A DNA stretch of 64,000 nt from Jaapia argillacea MUCL 33604 (lineage: Eukaryota; Basidiomycota; Agaricomycetes; Jaapiales; Jaapiaceae): contig KL197716.1 in NCBI GenBank assembly GCA_000697665.1, forward strand, positions 728,202-792,201, given 5' to 3'. The notes under the pieces are model-generated. The model was not told the origin of the DNA and searched no databases. It worked only from the letters and a program-made list of their open reading frames with translations. The position numbers were made by a program, and so were the translations under genes. Position 1 is the first letter of the stretch, and the number at the start of each line of letters is the position of its first letter. This document shows positions 1 through 10,505 of the stretch, piece by piece.

Positions 1-784
1 TGACATCTGCACAATCGATGCCGGCTTCACAAAAATCTCGATCCAAAGTCAAGGCAACTAGTGTTTCACGAAATACTCCGAGGTTTGTGAGGACGGAAGT
101 ATCGAGGTTGAGGTCACCTTCGTAGTAATGGAGGCGAATCTCCTCTAAGGGCCGCGAACCTTCGATGGCGGCTAGCATCTCAACATCCGCCTCCAAGCTT
201 CTCAGATTGGGTAGAATCATATCATGAAGCCTGAGGCTGGTTCCGCCAACCGCGGTTCGGGATTGATGGGTCCAATGGCGTATGGTAGGGTTGCATTTTA
301 GGGAGGAATGAACGTCCCTGAGATCCAAAGACTGGGTGTGAAGAGCCTCAAGTTTGAAAAAACAGCCACGGACGACTTCGCCAAATTTCGAGTTAGAGGA
401 ATCTCCGGGTCCGGGATTAAACGCCAAGACGCGAAGGTTATGGAGGAGGGGGAGAATCCGTCCACATGTCTCCCAAAAGGCTGTTATGGCGGATTGAGCG
501 GGTGTAAACGATGCGGATCGCCATCTAATTGCCAACTCTCTGACGATTGACGTCAACCTAGCATCCGGATTCATGGCCAGCGCGTCAACAAACAAGGAGA
601 GTTGTGGACTGGTGGTCAGGTCGACGGATCGATAGATAAGCGGGATGGCTTCGTGATTGAACATACGGGAAGTTAAGCTGAGTTGGCACAGGTCTCTCTT
701 GAGGGAGACGAAAGAAAATATGCGAGAGTACAATTCCAACGGCAGAGGTATCGCCAGATGGACGTCGTGTGGTGAGCTTGCCAT
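1..784 (-). CDS. F-box-like protein, 3' part outside window
   Basis: An uninterrupted minus-strand reading frame starts at the ATG at 784-782 and is open to the window edge, so the C-terminus is missing. The first residues read MASSPHDVHLAIPLPLELYS, followed by RIFSFVSLKRDLCQLSLTSR. This is an F-box-like start: a short proline/leucine helix, then the 'L...S' helix that normally contacts SKP1. The rest has the spaced leucines of a degenerate LRR region, as in the very large agaricomycete F-box family. Such proteins usually act as substrate adaptors of SCF ubiquitin ligases; the target is unknown. No intron is needed over the visible 261 codons. It is divergent from the ARD gene, with about 736 bp between the two starts. 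The frame is certain; the family call is moderately sure. Confidence 0.72.
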   Translation of the reverse strand, partial: MASSPHDVHLAIPLPLELYSRIFSFVSLKRDLCQLSLTSRMFNHEAIPLIYRSVDLTTSPQLSLFVDALAMNPDARLTSIVRELAIRWRSASFTPAQSAITAFWETCGRILPLLHNLRVLAFNPGPGDSSNSKFGEVVRGCFFKLEALHTQSLDLRDVHSSLKCNPTIRHWTHQSRTAVGGTSLRLHDMILPNLRSLEADVEMLAAIEGSRPLEEIRLHYYEGDLNLDTSVLTNLGVFRETLVALTLDRDFCEAGIDCADV

Positions 785-1520
785 TTGTACAGCTAGAATT
801 GATCAAAGGTCCTGGGCTGAAATTCAGCGCGATTCTCTCTGATCAGTCCACGTGCAGACCTACTCTTGCGATACCACAGAGGAGTATCCAGATCCGAGTT
901 AGATCCTGTTGAGCGCTAGTGGCACGGTAGTGGCGAGCAACACGAGTCTGCCTCCCTGTAATCTGAGCTCGAGCCGGGATGCCTTGTGACTGAGATAGGC
1001 TGATGATACTCCGAGTCTAACTCGATGTCCTAGGGAGGACTCGGAACTCAGCGTCCTGTAAGAGGTTGTGCCACGAATGAAATTTTGGTGGGCCACTGTC
1101 GCAAACCACCGATGAATCGACGACCTGAGTCACTGACTGACAGATTAAGGTCCCAAGTCTAAAGAAAATCGACAGAGTAGGGATAGGATGGGATTCTTAC
1201 AATTGTTCAGGATTCCCCAGAGCCAAAAGACACCCTCGAACCAAGACCGTCAGAGAATCAGCGTCGGAATGGACCACCCGCGCCGTCGAACCCGTGCAAA
1301 AGGGTCTCGTGTAACACCCATGTAGAGTCGGGACAAGTCGTCTCAGTCTGACACCCGAAACTGAAGTCGTTGGATTGCACCATCGAGTTGTGCGATTCTT
1401 CGATGTAAAAACAGAACCACGTTCGACTTCTCAGCTCACTCAGCTTTATAATCCCCCTCACCCCACCCTTGCCCTTTCCTCCCCCATCCCCACGCGTCAC
1501 CACCACCACAGCAACCAACG
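785..1520. other. Intergenic region between divergent F-box and ARD genes
   Basis: No convincing gene is seen. Just before the ARD start, about 1440-1500, the + strand is pyrimidine-rich (runs of CCCC/CTCC and CACCACCAC), which is common in fungal core promoters and 5' leaders. Short open frames here show no recognisable protein features. Confidence 0.5.
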
Positions 1521-2328
1521 ATGGTCCGAGTTTACTACTACGACAACATCCCAGGCGACCAACGTCTCCCGCATGACTCTGGCAAGCCGGTCTCTCTTTC
1601 CACTCTGGAGGAGATCGGGGTGAGCTATTGGTACGTACCCGTCGAAGGGCACGAGAGTAAGATCGAACAGATCGCAAAGGAGAGGGAGTATAAGAATCGG
1701 GATGTTATCAACGTTACTAAGGAGGGGCTTGGTGAGGTGAGTTACTTTCATACTTCTGCTTGGTGTTCGTTGCATGGGAGGAGGGGCTGATCGTGGTTCG
1801 GTTAGCTCTACGAGTCGAAGATCAAGATGTTTTTCGAGGAGTAAGTGATCCGTGATCTGCGATATCCAATTGGGGACGGCTGGTAGGGTGTATGTTAAAT
1901 CGTATGTTGCTAGGCATCTGCACGAAGACGAAGAGATCAGATACGTCCTCTCCGGCAGCGGCTACTTCGATGTCAGAGGTTCGTCCTCCCCTTCTTCTAA
2001 CCTCTCTTGTCTCCCCTCGGCCTCTAACTCTCCTTCCCTCTGCCCCGCAGAGCAGCGCTCAGACGCTTGGATCCGCGTTGGCGTCGAACCAGGCGACTTA
2101 CTCGTCCTCCCCGCTGGGATCTACCACCGTTTCACTCTCGACGAGACGAACGCAATCAGATCTATGAGGCTCTTCAAGGTACGTTTCATTCCACCCCTCG
2201 TCGTCAAATCAATCTTACTTAGTCCACGACAGGATGAACCAAAATGGATCGCGCACAACCGGGGTGTTGAGACTGACAGCAACCCTTACAGAGTCGAGTA
2301 TCTTAGGAGTATCGGTGTCGGTGCTTGA
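1521..2328 (+). CDS. ADI1: Acireductone dioxygenase (methionine salvage)
   Basis: Five exons give a 179-residue protein: 1521-1736, 1806-1840, 1914-1978, 2051-2178 and 2233-2328, all with GT-AG introns and consistent phases. It begins MVRVYYYDN and contains the cupin metal motif [20 protein letters not shown], in which His-x-His and the following Glu bind Fe2+ or Ni2+. The second cupin motif [16 protein letters not shown] supplies the last histidine. The length matches the family (about 180 residues). The enzyme oxidises acireductone to the 2-keto precursor of methionine plus formate (Fe form) in the methionine salvage cycle, normally in the cytosol and nucleus. The second exon is only 35 nt. 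The call is secure. Confidence 0.95.
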
Positions 2329-2749
2329 TTGAAGTTCGTTGACGATATTGAAGTAAACGTTTCGGATGTATGTCGAGAGGAATCGTTGGATAGGTGGAGG
2401 GGTGGATGTATGCTATGTTCTGTGAGTTCCAATCGCCGCTTGCCAACACATTGTGTCCAACCTCGGGGCTCATCATATGTTTACTCCAGATAGTCGATGT
2501 TGTATCTGTGATCGCTCGATATTCAATTCATATGTATCGCCATAAATTGAACTTACATTCCCCACCGCCTTCATCTGTGAAACAACATTCAAAATGATCC
2601 ATTGGGAGCGTATATGTTAGTAAACGGTGGGATACATGTATATGATGATGATACGGTATACGAATGCAAGAAAGATCATACAGTCAGAGAGCATCGTCCA
2701 TGGCTCACTAAAGGTTATTACTATGCGGGTATCAACTTCCACCGGACTA
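2329..2749. other. Intergenic, convergent 3' ends
   Basis: This lies between the stop codons of ARD (+) and the DUF4112 gene (-). It is AT-richer than the flanks and I see no gene in it. Confidence 0.5.
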
Positions 2750-3769
2750 TCACGCCTTCCTCTTCCCACTTCCAACTACTCCTCCGGGCATCTCCTGCCC
2801 TGGCGAACTGGACGCAGTACCAACGTCCTCCACGAACCTCCCCTCCCTTTTCTTCTCATCACCATTCCCTTTGCCGTTACCATTACTCCTCCTCTTCCAA
2901 ATCGAACCTCCAAGACCACCTAAACCTAGAGTCCCCTTCCTCTCCTTTCCGACGACGACGTGTTGTTGACCATCTTCCTCTCTGTACATCGTACTCCCCT
3001 CTCCTTCAACTCGCTCACCACTTTCGACTCCAGCACCAGGTTTCACTTGATGATGGTCTTTCCTGGGTATGGGTGACGACGAGGACGAGGCGCCGATAGT
3101 GGATGATTGTCCTTGTTTCTCGGCTTGAAGTTTGAGGAACTCTTCACCACGAATACGAAGAAACTCTTCGAGGAGAGCTGCATTTCGTGAGTTGGCTTTG
3201 AATGCTGCGAGGGCAACATCGCCGGCTACGGGGACGAAACCCATGAGAGCGGATGCAGCGTTGTTCAATAGCATGCGACGGAGGAGCCATGTTGGTATTC
3301 TGATAGCAGATAAGGTCATTCAGGGAATCACACGATGAAGATGGGGGTTGCAATGAATAATAATACGCACTCGGCTTTCTGGGATTTACGAACTACTAGG
3401 AGGTAGTTGAGACTAGCATCTGCTACGTCTCCCGCTCCGGGGATGATGCCAATGACGAACGTCCATCCAAACCGCATCCCGCAGATTGAGAAGCCTTTAT
3501 CGAGATAATGGGCGCGTCGTTTGACGGACTTCAAGATTGCTGCGTCACGTTTGGAGAGACCTGGGGGTAGCTCTCGCTAAACATCGAGATCATCAATATT
3601 GGGTTCCTCCCGAGAACAACGCCCAAGGGGAAAGAGCACGTACCTTTCGTCTCTTTTGCTTTCCCTTCGCATCGGTATAATACTCGTACAATGGATCTGC
3701 AGGAGTGTACTGCGTCAAGTGTTTTTCAAAGAGTTTCTTTCCGGCTTTTTGGGCAAAGGAGGAGGTCAT
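2750..3769 (-). CDS. DUF4112 family membrane protein
   Basis: Three exons (3769-3644, 3576-3371, 3299-2750) give 293 residues. The N-terminus MTSSFAQKAGKKLFEKHLTQ leads to a conserved core: RAHYLDKGFSICGMRFGWTF, then GIIPGAGDVADASLNYL, and after the second intron LLNNAASALMGFVPVAGDVA followed by LAAFKANSRNAALLEEFL. Paired glycine-rich hydrophobic stretches each carrying 'PxAGD' are the signature of DUF4112, a fungal and bacterial family of unknown function that is probably membrane associated. The C-terminal third is low complexity (Ser/Gly/Lys/Glu) and probably disordered. It is divergent from the first AA14 gene, with 329 bp between the starts. The biochemical role is unknown. Confidence 0.85.
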
Positions 3770-4098
3770 GGTGGAGGTATCTGGTAAAGAGTGGTGTGGA
3801 GACGTGCAGGCTCGGTTTTCATTGTTGCTGTCGGAGTGGAGGCGGTGCTATAATGAAGCTACGGTGACGTCGAAATGGACGTGGACTAGGCGGACTGGGT
3901 CCATCATGCATCATGGGACCTGGGGACTGATAAACACTCAGCACATGACCTGTGGCTGGCCGCGTCGAGTCCTCCGTGATTCTTCAAGTTGTTCCTCTCC
4001 TCCATTTTGCGGTCTGCTATATTATCCACACTTTTTTCTCAAGAGTCTAATACTTACACCAATACCTTGATAATATTTTCTGGCTTATACGTTCCATC
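3770..4098. promoter_or_regulatory. Shared upstream region of DUF4112 and AA14-1 genes
   Basis: This is a 329 bp divergent intergenic region. A short AT-rich stretch near 4018-4030 on the + strand (ctatattatcc) is a possible TATA-like element about 75 bp before the AA14 start. Nothing else can be supported. Confidence 0.35.
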
Positions 4099-5673
4099 AT
4101 GACCACCCTCAAACAAAGACTAGTCGTCGCGATAGCGTCCCTGCCTTTGGCAAAGGGCCATATAGGTATGTGCCCTGTGTTCGACAGGTTTACCAACGCA
4201 TCGCTCCATTATGCTGAATCGTGTGTATTTAGCAATATGGCACCCGTCGATGTGGGGATTCAACGTAACCCTAGACACATTCCCCTATGACAACCGTCCA
4301 GTCGCACCACTGATGGACCTGGGTACGTCTCTGCTCGTCTTTCCGCGGCATTTTATTCCGACTGCACAACACATCTGATCTTTATTACAGACTTTCACGA
4401 CTGGTGGTTCCACAACCATCTCAGCTACCCACCCCACATTTTGGACGTATACCAACTCCACGTAGGTCGACCGGCTACACTCGAGATCGCTTGCCACAAG
4501 GCGGCTACATCATACTGGGCATCCTCTGACCAACCGAGCTTTTCGAATGGTAATGATCCATGTCCGGGGTCTCCCCCAAAGCAATATCACACCAAGGATA
4601 AGGCCGACACAAAAGGGTAAGCCTTCTACTTATCGACGTTGGTCCAGGTCCTGATCAAAGTATAACATAGTTGTGGGCTGGCTATCGCGTACAAGAGTAA
4701 CGTCAACCTCGTCCACCCCGAAGATTTTACCATCTTTAGTGTAAACCATACCTGCGTCTGGACTCGTTTCACCGATTTTCAGGTTCCTCAGAAGATGCCA
4801 CCTTGTCCTGCTGGTGGATGTGTCTGTGCCTTCTTCTGGATCCACTCCGTACGTCCAGTTGTCCGGCTGCCTCAGTAACCGCTAAAATTTGGCTTTGTTA
4901 TCCAGCCTGACAGCGGTGCAGAACAAAGTCCGTCCAACACTTCCTCCCCCTCTCCATTCACGATCTAACGATGAAATCTAGTGTATATGAACGGCTTCCA
5001 GTGTACCACAACCTCAACTACCTCCAACATCCCACTCGCCAAATCCCGTGTCGCACGACGATGCGGGCCTGACCCAGCCAACGGCCAACCTGGGGACCCG
5101 TCAAACTGCACCTATGGAGCTAAACAACCACTGTATTGGAAACAGAAGGAACAGAACAACGTATGTATGCTCTTTGCTAGTTCCCATGTATTTTGGACGG
5201 GGCATCGCATGCCTAGGACGTAGAAGCATCCTGGAGACAGAAATCAACAGAGCCTAAACTTTGAATTTTTTATTAACTATGTTTAGATGTACGAAGGGTC
5301 GTTCGCCCCGCCCTTTTATAACGACCTATACAACTTCAAAGACGGGGCTCAAGACGACATATTCGTGGATTCCTACAGCATACCCGGGTTGATGGATGAA
5401 AAGCCTTTGGTTGTTGAGACTAGCAAGGTCAGTTGGTTCTTCAATTCTTCTGAGCTGCCGTATCCCGTTAAGAGTCCATGATTGACATCAACGACGAATC
5501 GATTACTGTATCGATATCTATCCTAGGTCGAATCATCCATGATACCAGGACCAAGAGCGATGCTAATCAGGGGCGCCTCGTCGGCGCCACCCTCTCAAAT
5601 CCATCATTTCTGGTCCACCGGATCCATAATTTTCTTCCTGACATGGCTCATACTGGAACTCAACGACTTTTGA
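4099..5673 (+). CDS. AA14-type lytic polysaccharide monooxygenase, copy 1
   Basis: Eight exons: 4099-4165, 4233-4322, 4391-4616, 4671-4848, 4906-4927 (22 nt), 4982-5160, 5287-5427, 5527-5673, giving about 349 residues. The signal peptide [20 protein letters not shown] is followed directly by His21 ([14 protein letters not shown]). That mature N-terminal His would form the copper 'histidine brace'. Further AA14 landmarks are [15 protein letters not shown] (candidate second His), [31 protein letters not shown] and [12 protein letters not shown]14 enzymes are secreted copper oxidases that cleave xylan bound to cellulose. The last exon adds [13 protein letters not shown] and then a short hydrophobic tail ([13 protein letters not shown]) like a GPI-anchor signal. 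If the last intron is retained, the protein ends at 5481 instead. The partner gene at 5899-7701 is convergent. Confidence 0.88.
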
Positions 5674-5898
5674 GTACCCCAAGAATCTCCCAACATCATC
5701 GTAGGACGGGATGCTCAGGCAACGAAAGTTGAATAAGATTATTACTGTATCACTAGATATACATTATACAACGACTATGGCTACACATATAAGTTACTTG
5801 GACTGACCAGAGCAGTGAGATAACCCAGGAGAAAGACATCGCAGAGGGAGCGAGACGAGATACATACATGGCTCAACAAGGCGTGGATGGGAGCCAAT

Positions 5899-7701
5899 CT
5901 AGAAAATATGCCACAAACTAGCCCTGCTTCTCAACTTCCTCTTCTTCAATCCGTGATCCAAGATGGATCCGACGACGGAACGACGACGAAGTGCGGAACC
6001 TGGCCCACCGGAGGAGGTAGGGAGGACTCGACTGGAAGAGGAGTGTAAGTTTGATTTGGATGAAATCGTGAAGTGACATACCATTGTTTGGAGTTCGAGA
6101 CAGGTGAGGACGTCGATCGAGGCGAACCGCCAGAAGAAGTCGGCTGAAGAACATCGAGAAGAGCAAGGGAAGGAGTGGCAGTGGCGACAGATGAAGAGGC
6201 AGAAGAAGGCAAAGGTGTATTTAGTATGATGTTTGTAAACGATAACGATGCAGCAGGCGGTTGTGCTGAAGGCGATGACGAAGATGGCGAAGCAATAGCA
6301 GCTGCGCCAGTTTGCGCAGACACAGTAACGAACACCGTACTCGTAGCGACTACAGTCGTCGTCACACCCGCACTCGGTGAGGTGGTGCTACTCACCTCAC
6401 TGGCACCTGCACTAGAAGTGGTCGCAGAGCTCCCAGGAACGTTCTGTATGCCCGCGTTGGGGTTTACGATGGGTAGAGATGCGTTAGGGGAGGGAGGGGG
6501 GATGGAGAGGTAAGAATCTTGGAATATGTCGTCTTGCGAGCCGTCGAAGAAGGCGTAGAGATCGGTATAGAAAGGTGGTGAGTAGGTGCCTTCGAACATC
6601 TAGCGAGGGAACCTTATTAAGCAAGGGAAACGAGTAAAGGAGAGTCGAGCTCACGTTGTTCCTCTCTGCTTGGAACCAGTAGAATGGCGTCTTGGAACCG
6701 TAGGTGCAATTGCCTGGCGAGGCTTGCATCTTGCCGTTGTCGGGATCAGCACCGCATCGGCGAGGGACTTGAGATTTGGCCACAGGAACGTTGGATGTAG
6801 CTCCTGTGACGTTGCATCGGAAACCAGTCATATAGTCTGAGGTAACCGCAGTCAGAGTAAGAACATTCCGGATATGGGTTGGGACTCACTCTGTTCGCCA
6901 CCGCTATCGGGCTATGAGAATACAGCCGTGAGTACAGCGAGGGCAAGAGTGCAGACAATTAAACTCACTGAATGAATCCAGAACCATGCGCAGGTACAAC
7001 CGCCTTCCGGGCAGGCAGGCATCCTTTTCGGAACCTGGAAATCGGTGAACCTATTGAACACGCAAGTTTGATTCACGCTGAATATAGCGAAATCTTCTGG
7101 TTGAACTGCAGTGGGATCGTTGTTGTACGCGATAGCCAGGCCACACCTAAATCGCTTCCTAGGTTAGAGGTGAAAGTGAGTTGCTTGAAAGGATGTCACG
7201 CACCCCTTCAAGTCATTTGGACCTGTAGTATGATACTCAGACATGGGGCTGCCCGGACAGACATTGTCACCACTTTGAATGTTCCCGCCATCCGAAGAGT
7301 TGAAGAAGGTCGTTGCAGATTTCGTGCATGCAATCTCGAAAGTAGCAGGGTTACCCGCTGGGAGCTGCTTGACGTCACCTGGATTGGGTGGGTGGGCGAG
7401 ATGACCGTGCATCCACCATTGTTCAACTAGCGAGAGATATGAATAATGAGGATAGGTGAATGAGATAGAGAAAAGGGACGGACATGTATAGTTCGTGAGG
7501 GGAGCAACAGGTCGGTTGTCATAAGGAAACGTTTGTTCAGTCACATTGAATCCAAACATGGATGGGTCGAAGATAGCTGTTCCTCGTGTCAGTGTGCAAG
7601 CTCGTATGAAACGGGATGTTGGACTTACAAGCATGACCCGCAACTGATGAGAATAGACTGCCAAGAGTCCCAAAAATAATTAAGAAGTAGATGTCTTTCA
7701 T
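5899..7701 (-). CDS. AA14-type lytic polysaccharide monooxygenase, copy 2, with Ser/Thr-rich tail
   Basis: Eight exons: 7701-7629, 7576-7484, 7426-7204, 7146-6969, 6911-6890 (22 nt), 6836-6655, 6599-6082, 6031-5899, about 473 residues. The signal peptide [22 protein letters not shown] ends before His23 ([15 protein letters not shown]). AA14 landmarks are [61 protein letters not shown] and [13 protein letters not shown]. Exon sizes largely mirror copy 1 (including the 22 nt exon and a 178 nt exon), so the two are paralogues. After the catalytic domain comes a long Ser/Thr/Ala/Pro linker, probably O-glycosylated. With the 50 nt last intron spliced (gtatgt..cag) it ends in a basic tail; retention would give a stop at 5946. 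Where copy 1 has IWHPSM, copy 2 has IFDPSM. Confidence 0.9.
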
Positions 7702-7982
7702 TGTCCAAAATCGTCGCGGGATCTTGTAGTAGTTAGGAAGGAAAACACAGAATCGTAAGGCAGGCTAAGCAGGTAGACGTTCAGTCGAGGGGCACTTTGC
7801 AACGAGGCGTCAAGAAACAGAGGGTATCCAGCCCAAGAGCAGCCTGTGCTCGTAACAGAAAATGAGGCAGGTTTGGGGTGAGGACATTGCCAGTTTCCCG
7901 CCAGGTTCTTATACGAGCGCACAAAAGCTGAGAGGACAAAAGAAAATCGGTAATTGTTCGTGTGACGTAACGGTCAAAGTGA

Positions 7983-7997
7983 TGTGACACATGTGAC
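7983..7997. promoter_or_regulatory. Palindromic E-box motif TGTGACACATGTGAC, copy 1
   Basis: This exact 15-mer with a CACATGTG E-box core lies about 280 bp upstream of the AA14 copy 2 start. The same 15-mer occurs at 9740-9754 upstream of ARV1. CACATGTG-type boxes are bound by bHLH factors in fungi. Binding here is inference. Confidence 0.45.
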
Positions 7998-8144
7998 CCA
8001 TTGATGCGTGACACATTCGAACATCTGGCTCCTTTTGTTCACGATAAGTACCGACTGATATCCAGCAAATCGTGGGGATAGAGAGACAAACAATGAGTTG
8101 GGACCTCTGCCAGAACCGACTCAGACATGGAAGGTAAGGTGACT

Positions 8145-9594
8145 TTAAGGAATGCTGTACGCCAACCACATCTCTCCAGTCTTCTCATCCCCTCCCACCC
8201 AACTACTAACAAATTCAGCTACGGCGGTTTTCGCCACCCATCCAACCAAGATGATCATCGTGGTGAAGATCGGATTACAATCAAGGACAACTGCGGTGAT
8301 AAATTTACGCATATCAGCCCTAGCAAGTTTCAGAGAAAGGAGGGTGAAGTATGGGTCGCACCTCGTAAGCCAAAACCAGCAGACATACCACCCAGGACGT
8401 TCCGTATCACCCATTCGCGATCTAGTTTATCTTCGTCAAAGATCTCCAACGCGCTGACCACAAGAGGATATTGATGCAGAGTGGTATTCCAATGTCGACT
8501 TTGAGTTGGGTTGACTTCAATGGGTGAGGCAGAGCCTGAGGGAGGAACAGGTCGCCATATTGATAACGAGGTGAGAAGAAAGAGCTTTGTTAGAGAGGAG
8601 TAGAGCAGCGTGAGGGGAATGTGGGTTAGTCTGGTGAGCGGTAAAATGTATAAGGAATAAGTTAAGCCACCTCGGCGACGTTCACTATGAGGAGACCCAC
8701 CTTAGTTGTTTTCGAATGCCGGAGACATTTTCATCTAAGTTTGTACCCCTCCACAGATGGTAGAAATGCAGGGATCTCAGGACTATCCAAGATGCAATTG
8801 TGATACCGGCATGGAATGCGATAGTCTCTGTACAAACAAAGTCGGGATGTCAGATCTAAGCAAAGCGATGCAAATGAAGGTACGAACCAATGAAGCACCC
8901 AGCGAGAGTTCGCAAGAATGACTCGAAGGCAACCACGGACCACCCATTCAGGTTCGATGTCGGGGAGGGTCTATCGGGGTCTTGTTCAATCAGCCGAGGT
9001 CTAAACTCCCAAAGATAGACGGCAACTGACTCAGGTGAGCCCATCTAATGACTATAGGGGATCATCGATCATTACTACGATTCTAATGTCAGAGCAAAAT
9101 GTGCTCACAGGCGTCCACAAAGATCAGGGAACACCCCAACTTGAATATGAGCACCCATCTAAACTGTTCCGTAATCAAGAAGGGGAAATTGCGATGCGAT
9201 AGAATACGTACCTTCTCCCTCTCGCTCTCCGAGTGTTCTTCACATTCAGTCGTTTGCTTTGCGTCTTCGCCATCGCCTCCATCTCCATCAACCTTCACTC
9301 CCAGAGCACTAGTCCCGTCTCCCGCCTTCCGAGAACCAGTCCCTCGGTTGAAAAGCAAGTGACGATAGACTTCTCGTTTCAGCAGGATCAGATCCAGAGC
9401 AATGGTCAAAGTGTCGTATTCGACGTAAGGATCGGCGAAAGCTAGGCAACTCGACTAGTAGTGCTTCGTTTAGATGAATTCAGGAGGTAGCTTGGTGCAG
9501 AACTCACGCATTGCTCCAACCTGAAGTTATACGCCGATTCGTAGACGGTGTAGAGGAAGGGTGTTGGGTGAGTACATGACGTGCAAATGGGCAT
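8145..9594 (-). CDS. ARV1: ARV1, ER sterol/lipid homeostasis protein
   Basis: Eight exons: 9594-9508, 9454-9212, 9163-9109, 9051-9031 (21 nt), 8980-8888, 8827-8701, 8630-8362, 8290-8145, total 346 residues. The N-terminal zinc ribbon is MPICTSC and then LEQC/SSC across the first intron (Cys4, 7, 29, 32), followed by LAFADPYVEYD and LTIALDLILLKREVYRHLLF, the Arv1 homology domain. Membrane segments follow (FRWVLIFKLGCSLIFVDAFI; IETIAFHAGITIASWIVL; IPLTLLYSSLTKLFLLTSL), and the family C-terminus DEDKLDREWVIRNVLGGMSA precedes GFGLRVVLD. ARV1 acts in the ER membrane in sterol distribution and GPI-anchor or sphingolipid metabolism. An acidic insert (about residues 68-110) is low complexity. Upstream is a 911 bp region shared with the divergent gene at 10506. 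Confidence 0.93.
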
Positions 9595-10505
9595 ATCGTA
9601 GGACAAATTCAGCCTGAGGGGTAGAGTGCAGCACCTATATACTATTTTCAGCACAATAGGCGCAACCTGTTCACTCCGACAGATACCCACCTTCCACTTT
9701 CTCGCATATCCTCGCGCACTGTGAGTTGAGCAAAAGGGGTGTGACACATGTGACGCATCACAGGAAATTGCTTCCGTTATCACTTCAACAAGTTTAACTG
9801 CAACCACCACCAGTGTGTCCCACCGACGAGACGATGGAGAAGATAACCCAAAGATAACCTCTCGAAACCTGCCAATTAATATCGCTTTGCTCTTCCCACC
9901 GCCTTCACTTAATCTCTTCAAGATCCCGATCAGACAAACCCCCCTGCAGAAGCGACACGCGAGTAGGGAGGAGAGATTAACGGCTCCGGTTCGGGAGACT
10001 ATAACAGGCACCCGCACACAGGTTGAATGTGTCGTGAATTAACGCTGCCCTTCCATATCTTTTGACGGGTCCCCCGCTTGCTTCATTGCTCGTGATCCGG
10101 CACCCAAGCTGTGCACGATTTACAGGAGTTTGAAGGCCACACACCGGTAGCTATTCTTGTATTATCCTCCAATGCGACTGCTGCCAAAATTGAGTCCCAA
10201 AGAGTTCTCAATTGCCATTCTATCTTTGTGTATTGAACACCCCGGATGCATCGACCAATCATTCGATCAGCTATCGGAGCCTTGAGACAAATGAAACAAA
10301 ATTTCCGCTCCTTTAAAAGCCCATGCCCTTGCAATTCTTGCTGGACTTCCCCTGCCAAATGATTTGGATTCTGACCGGACGACCGCCTGCGTCATAGGTG
10401 CGACCAATCTCACTGTTTTGTGGTTGACAATTGTCAGCCAGGTCGCTATAGCTCCTGGTTCTCAGCCAAGGTGCCTCTGGTTAACCTCTTGAAGTTACTG
10501 CGAGA
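9595..10505. other. Divergent intergenic region between ARV1 and an unknown gene
   Basis: I see no convincing gene in these 911 bp. A long minus-strand open frame runs upstream of the ARV1 start (to about 10017) but has no conserved features. The E-box palindrome at 9740-9754 is the only distinct element. Confidence 0.5.
9740..9754. promoter_or_regulatory. Palindromic E-box motif TGTGACACATGTGAC, copy 2
   Basis: Exact repeat of the 15-mer at 7983-7997, about 150 bp upstream of the ARV1 start codon, again followed at short distance by a TGACGCATC/GATGCGTGAC-like sequence. This is a candidate shared regulatory site. Confidence 0.5.

Noticed and set aside
1258-1775. Long minus-strand frames opposite the ARD gene start
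   Set aside because: Shadows of the ARD 5' region on the opposite strand, with low-complexity Val/Arg tracts from the CACCACCAC leader.
5946-6081. Unspliced end of AA14 copy 2
   Set aside because: A good 50 nt intron (gtatgt...cttccag) fits the intron size of this genome; the unspliced end remains possible and is noted in the gene entry.
9595-10017. Minus-strand frame extending ARV1 upstream by about 140 codons
   Set aside because: ARV1 proteins begin at the MPICTSC zinc ribbon; the upstream translation has no conserved features.
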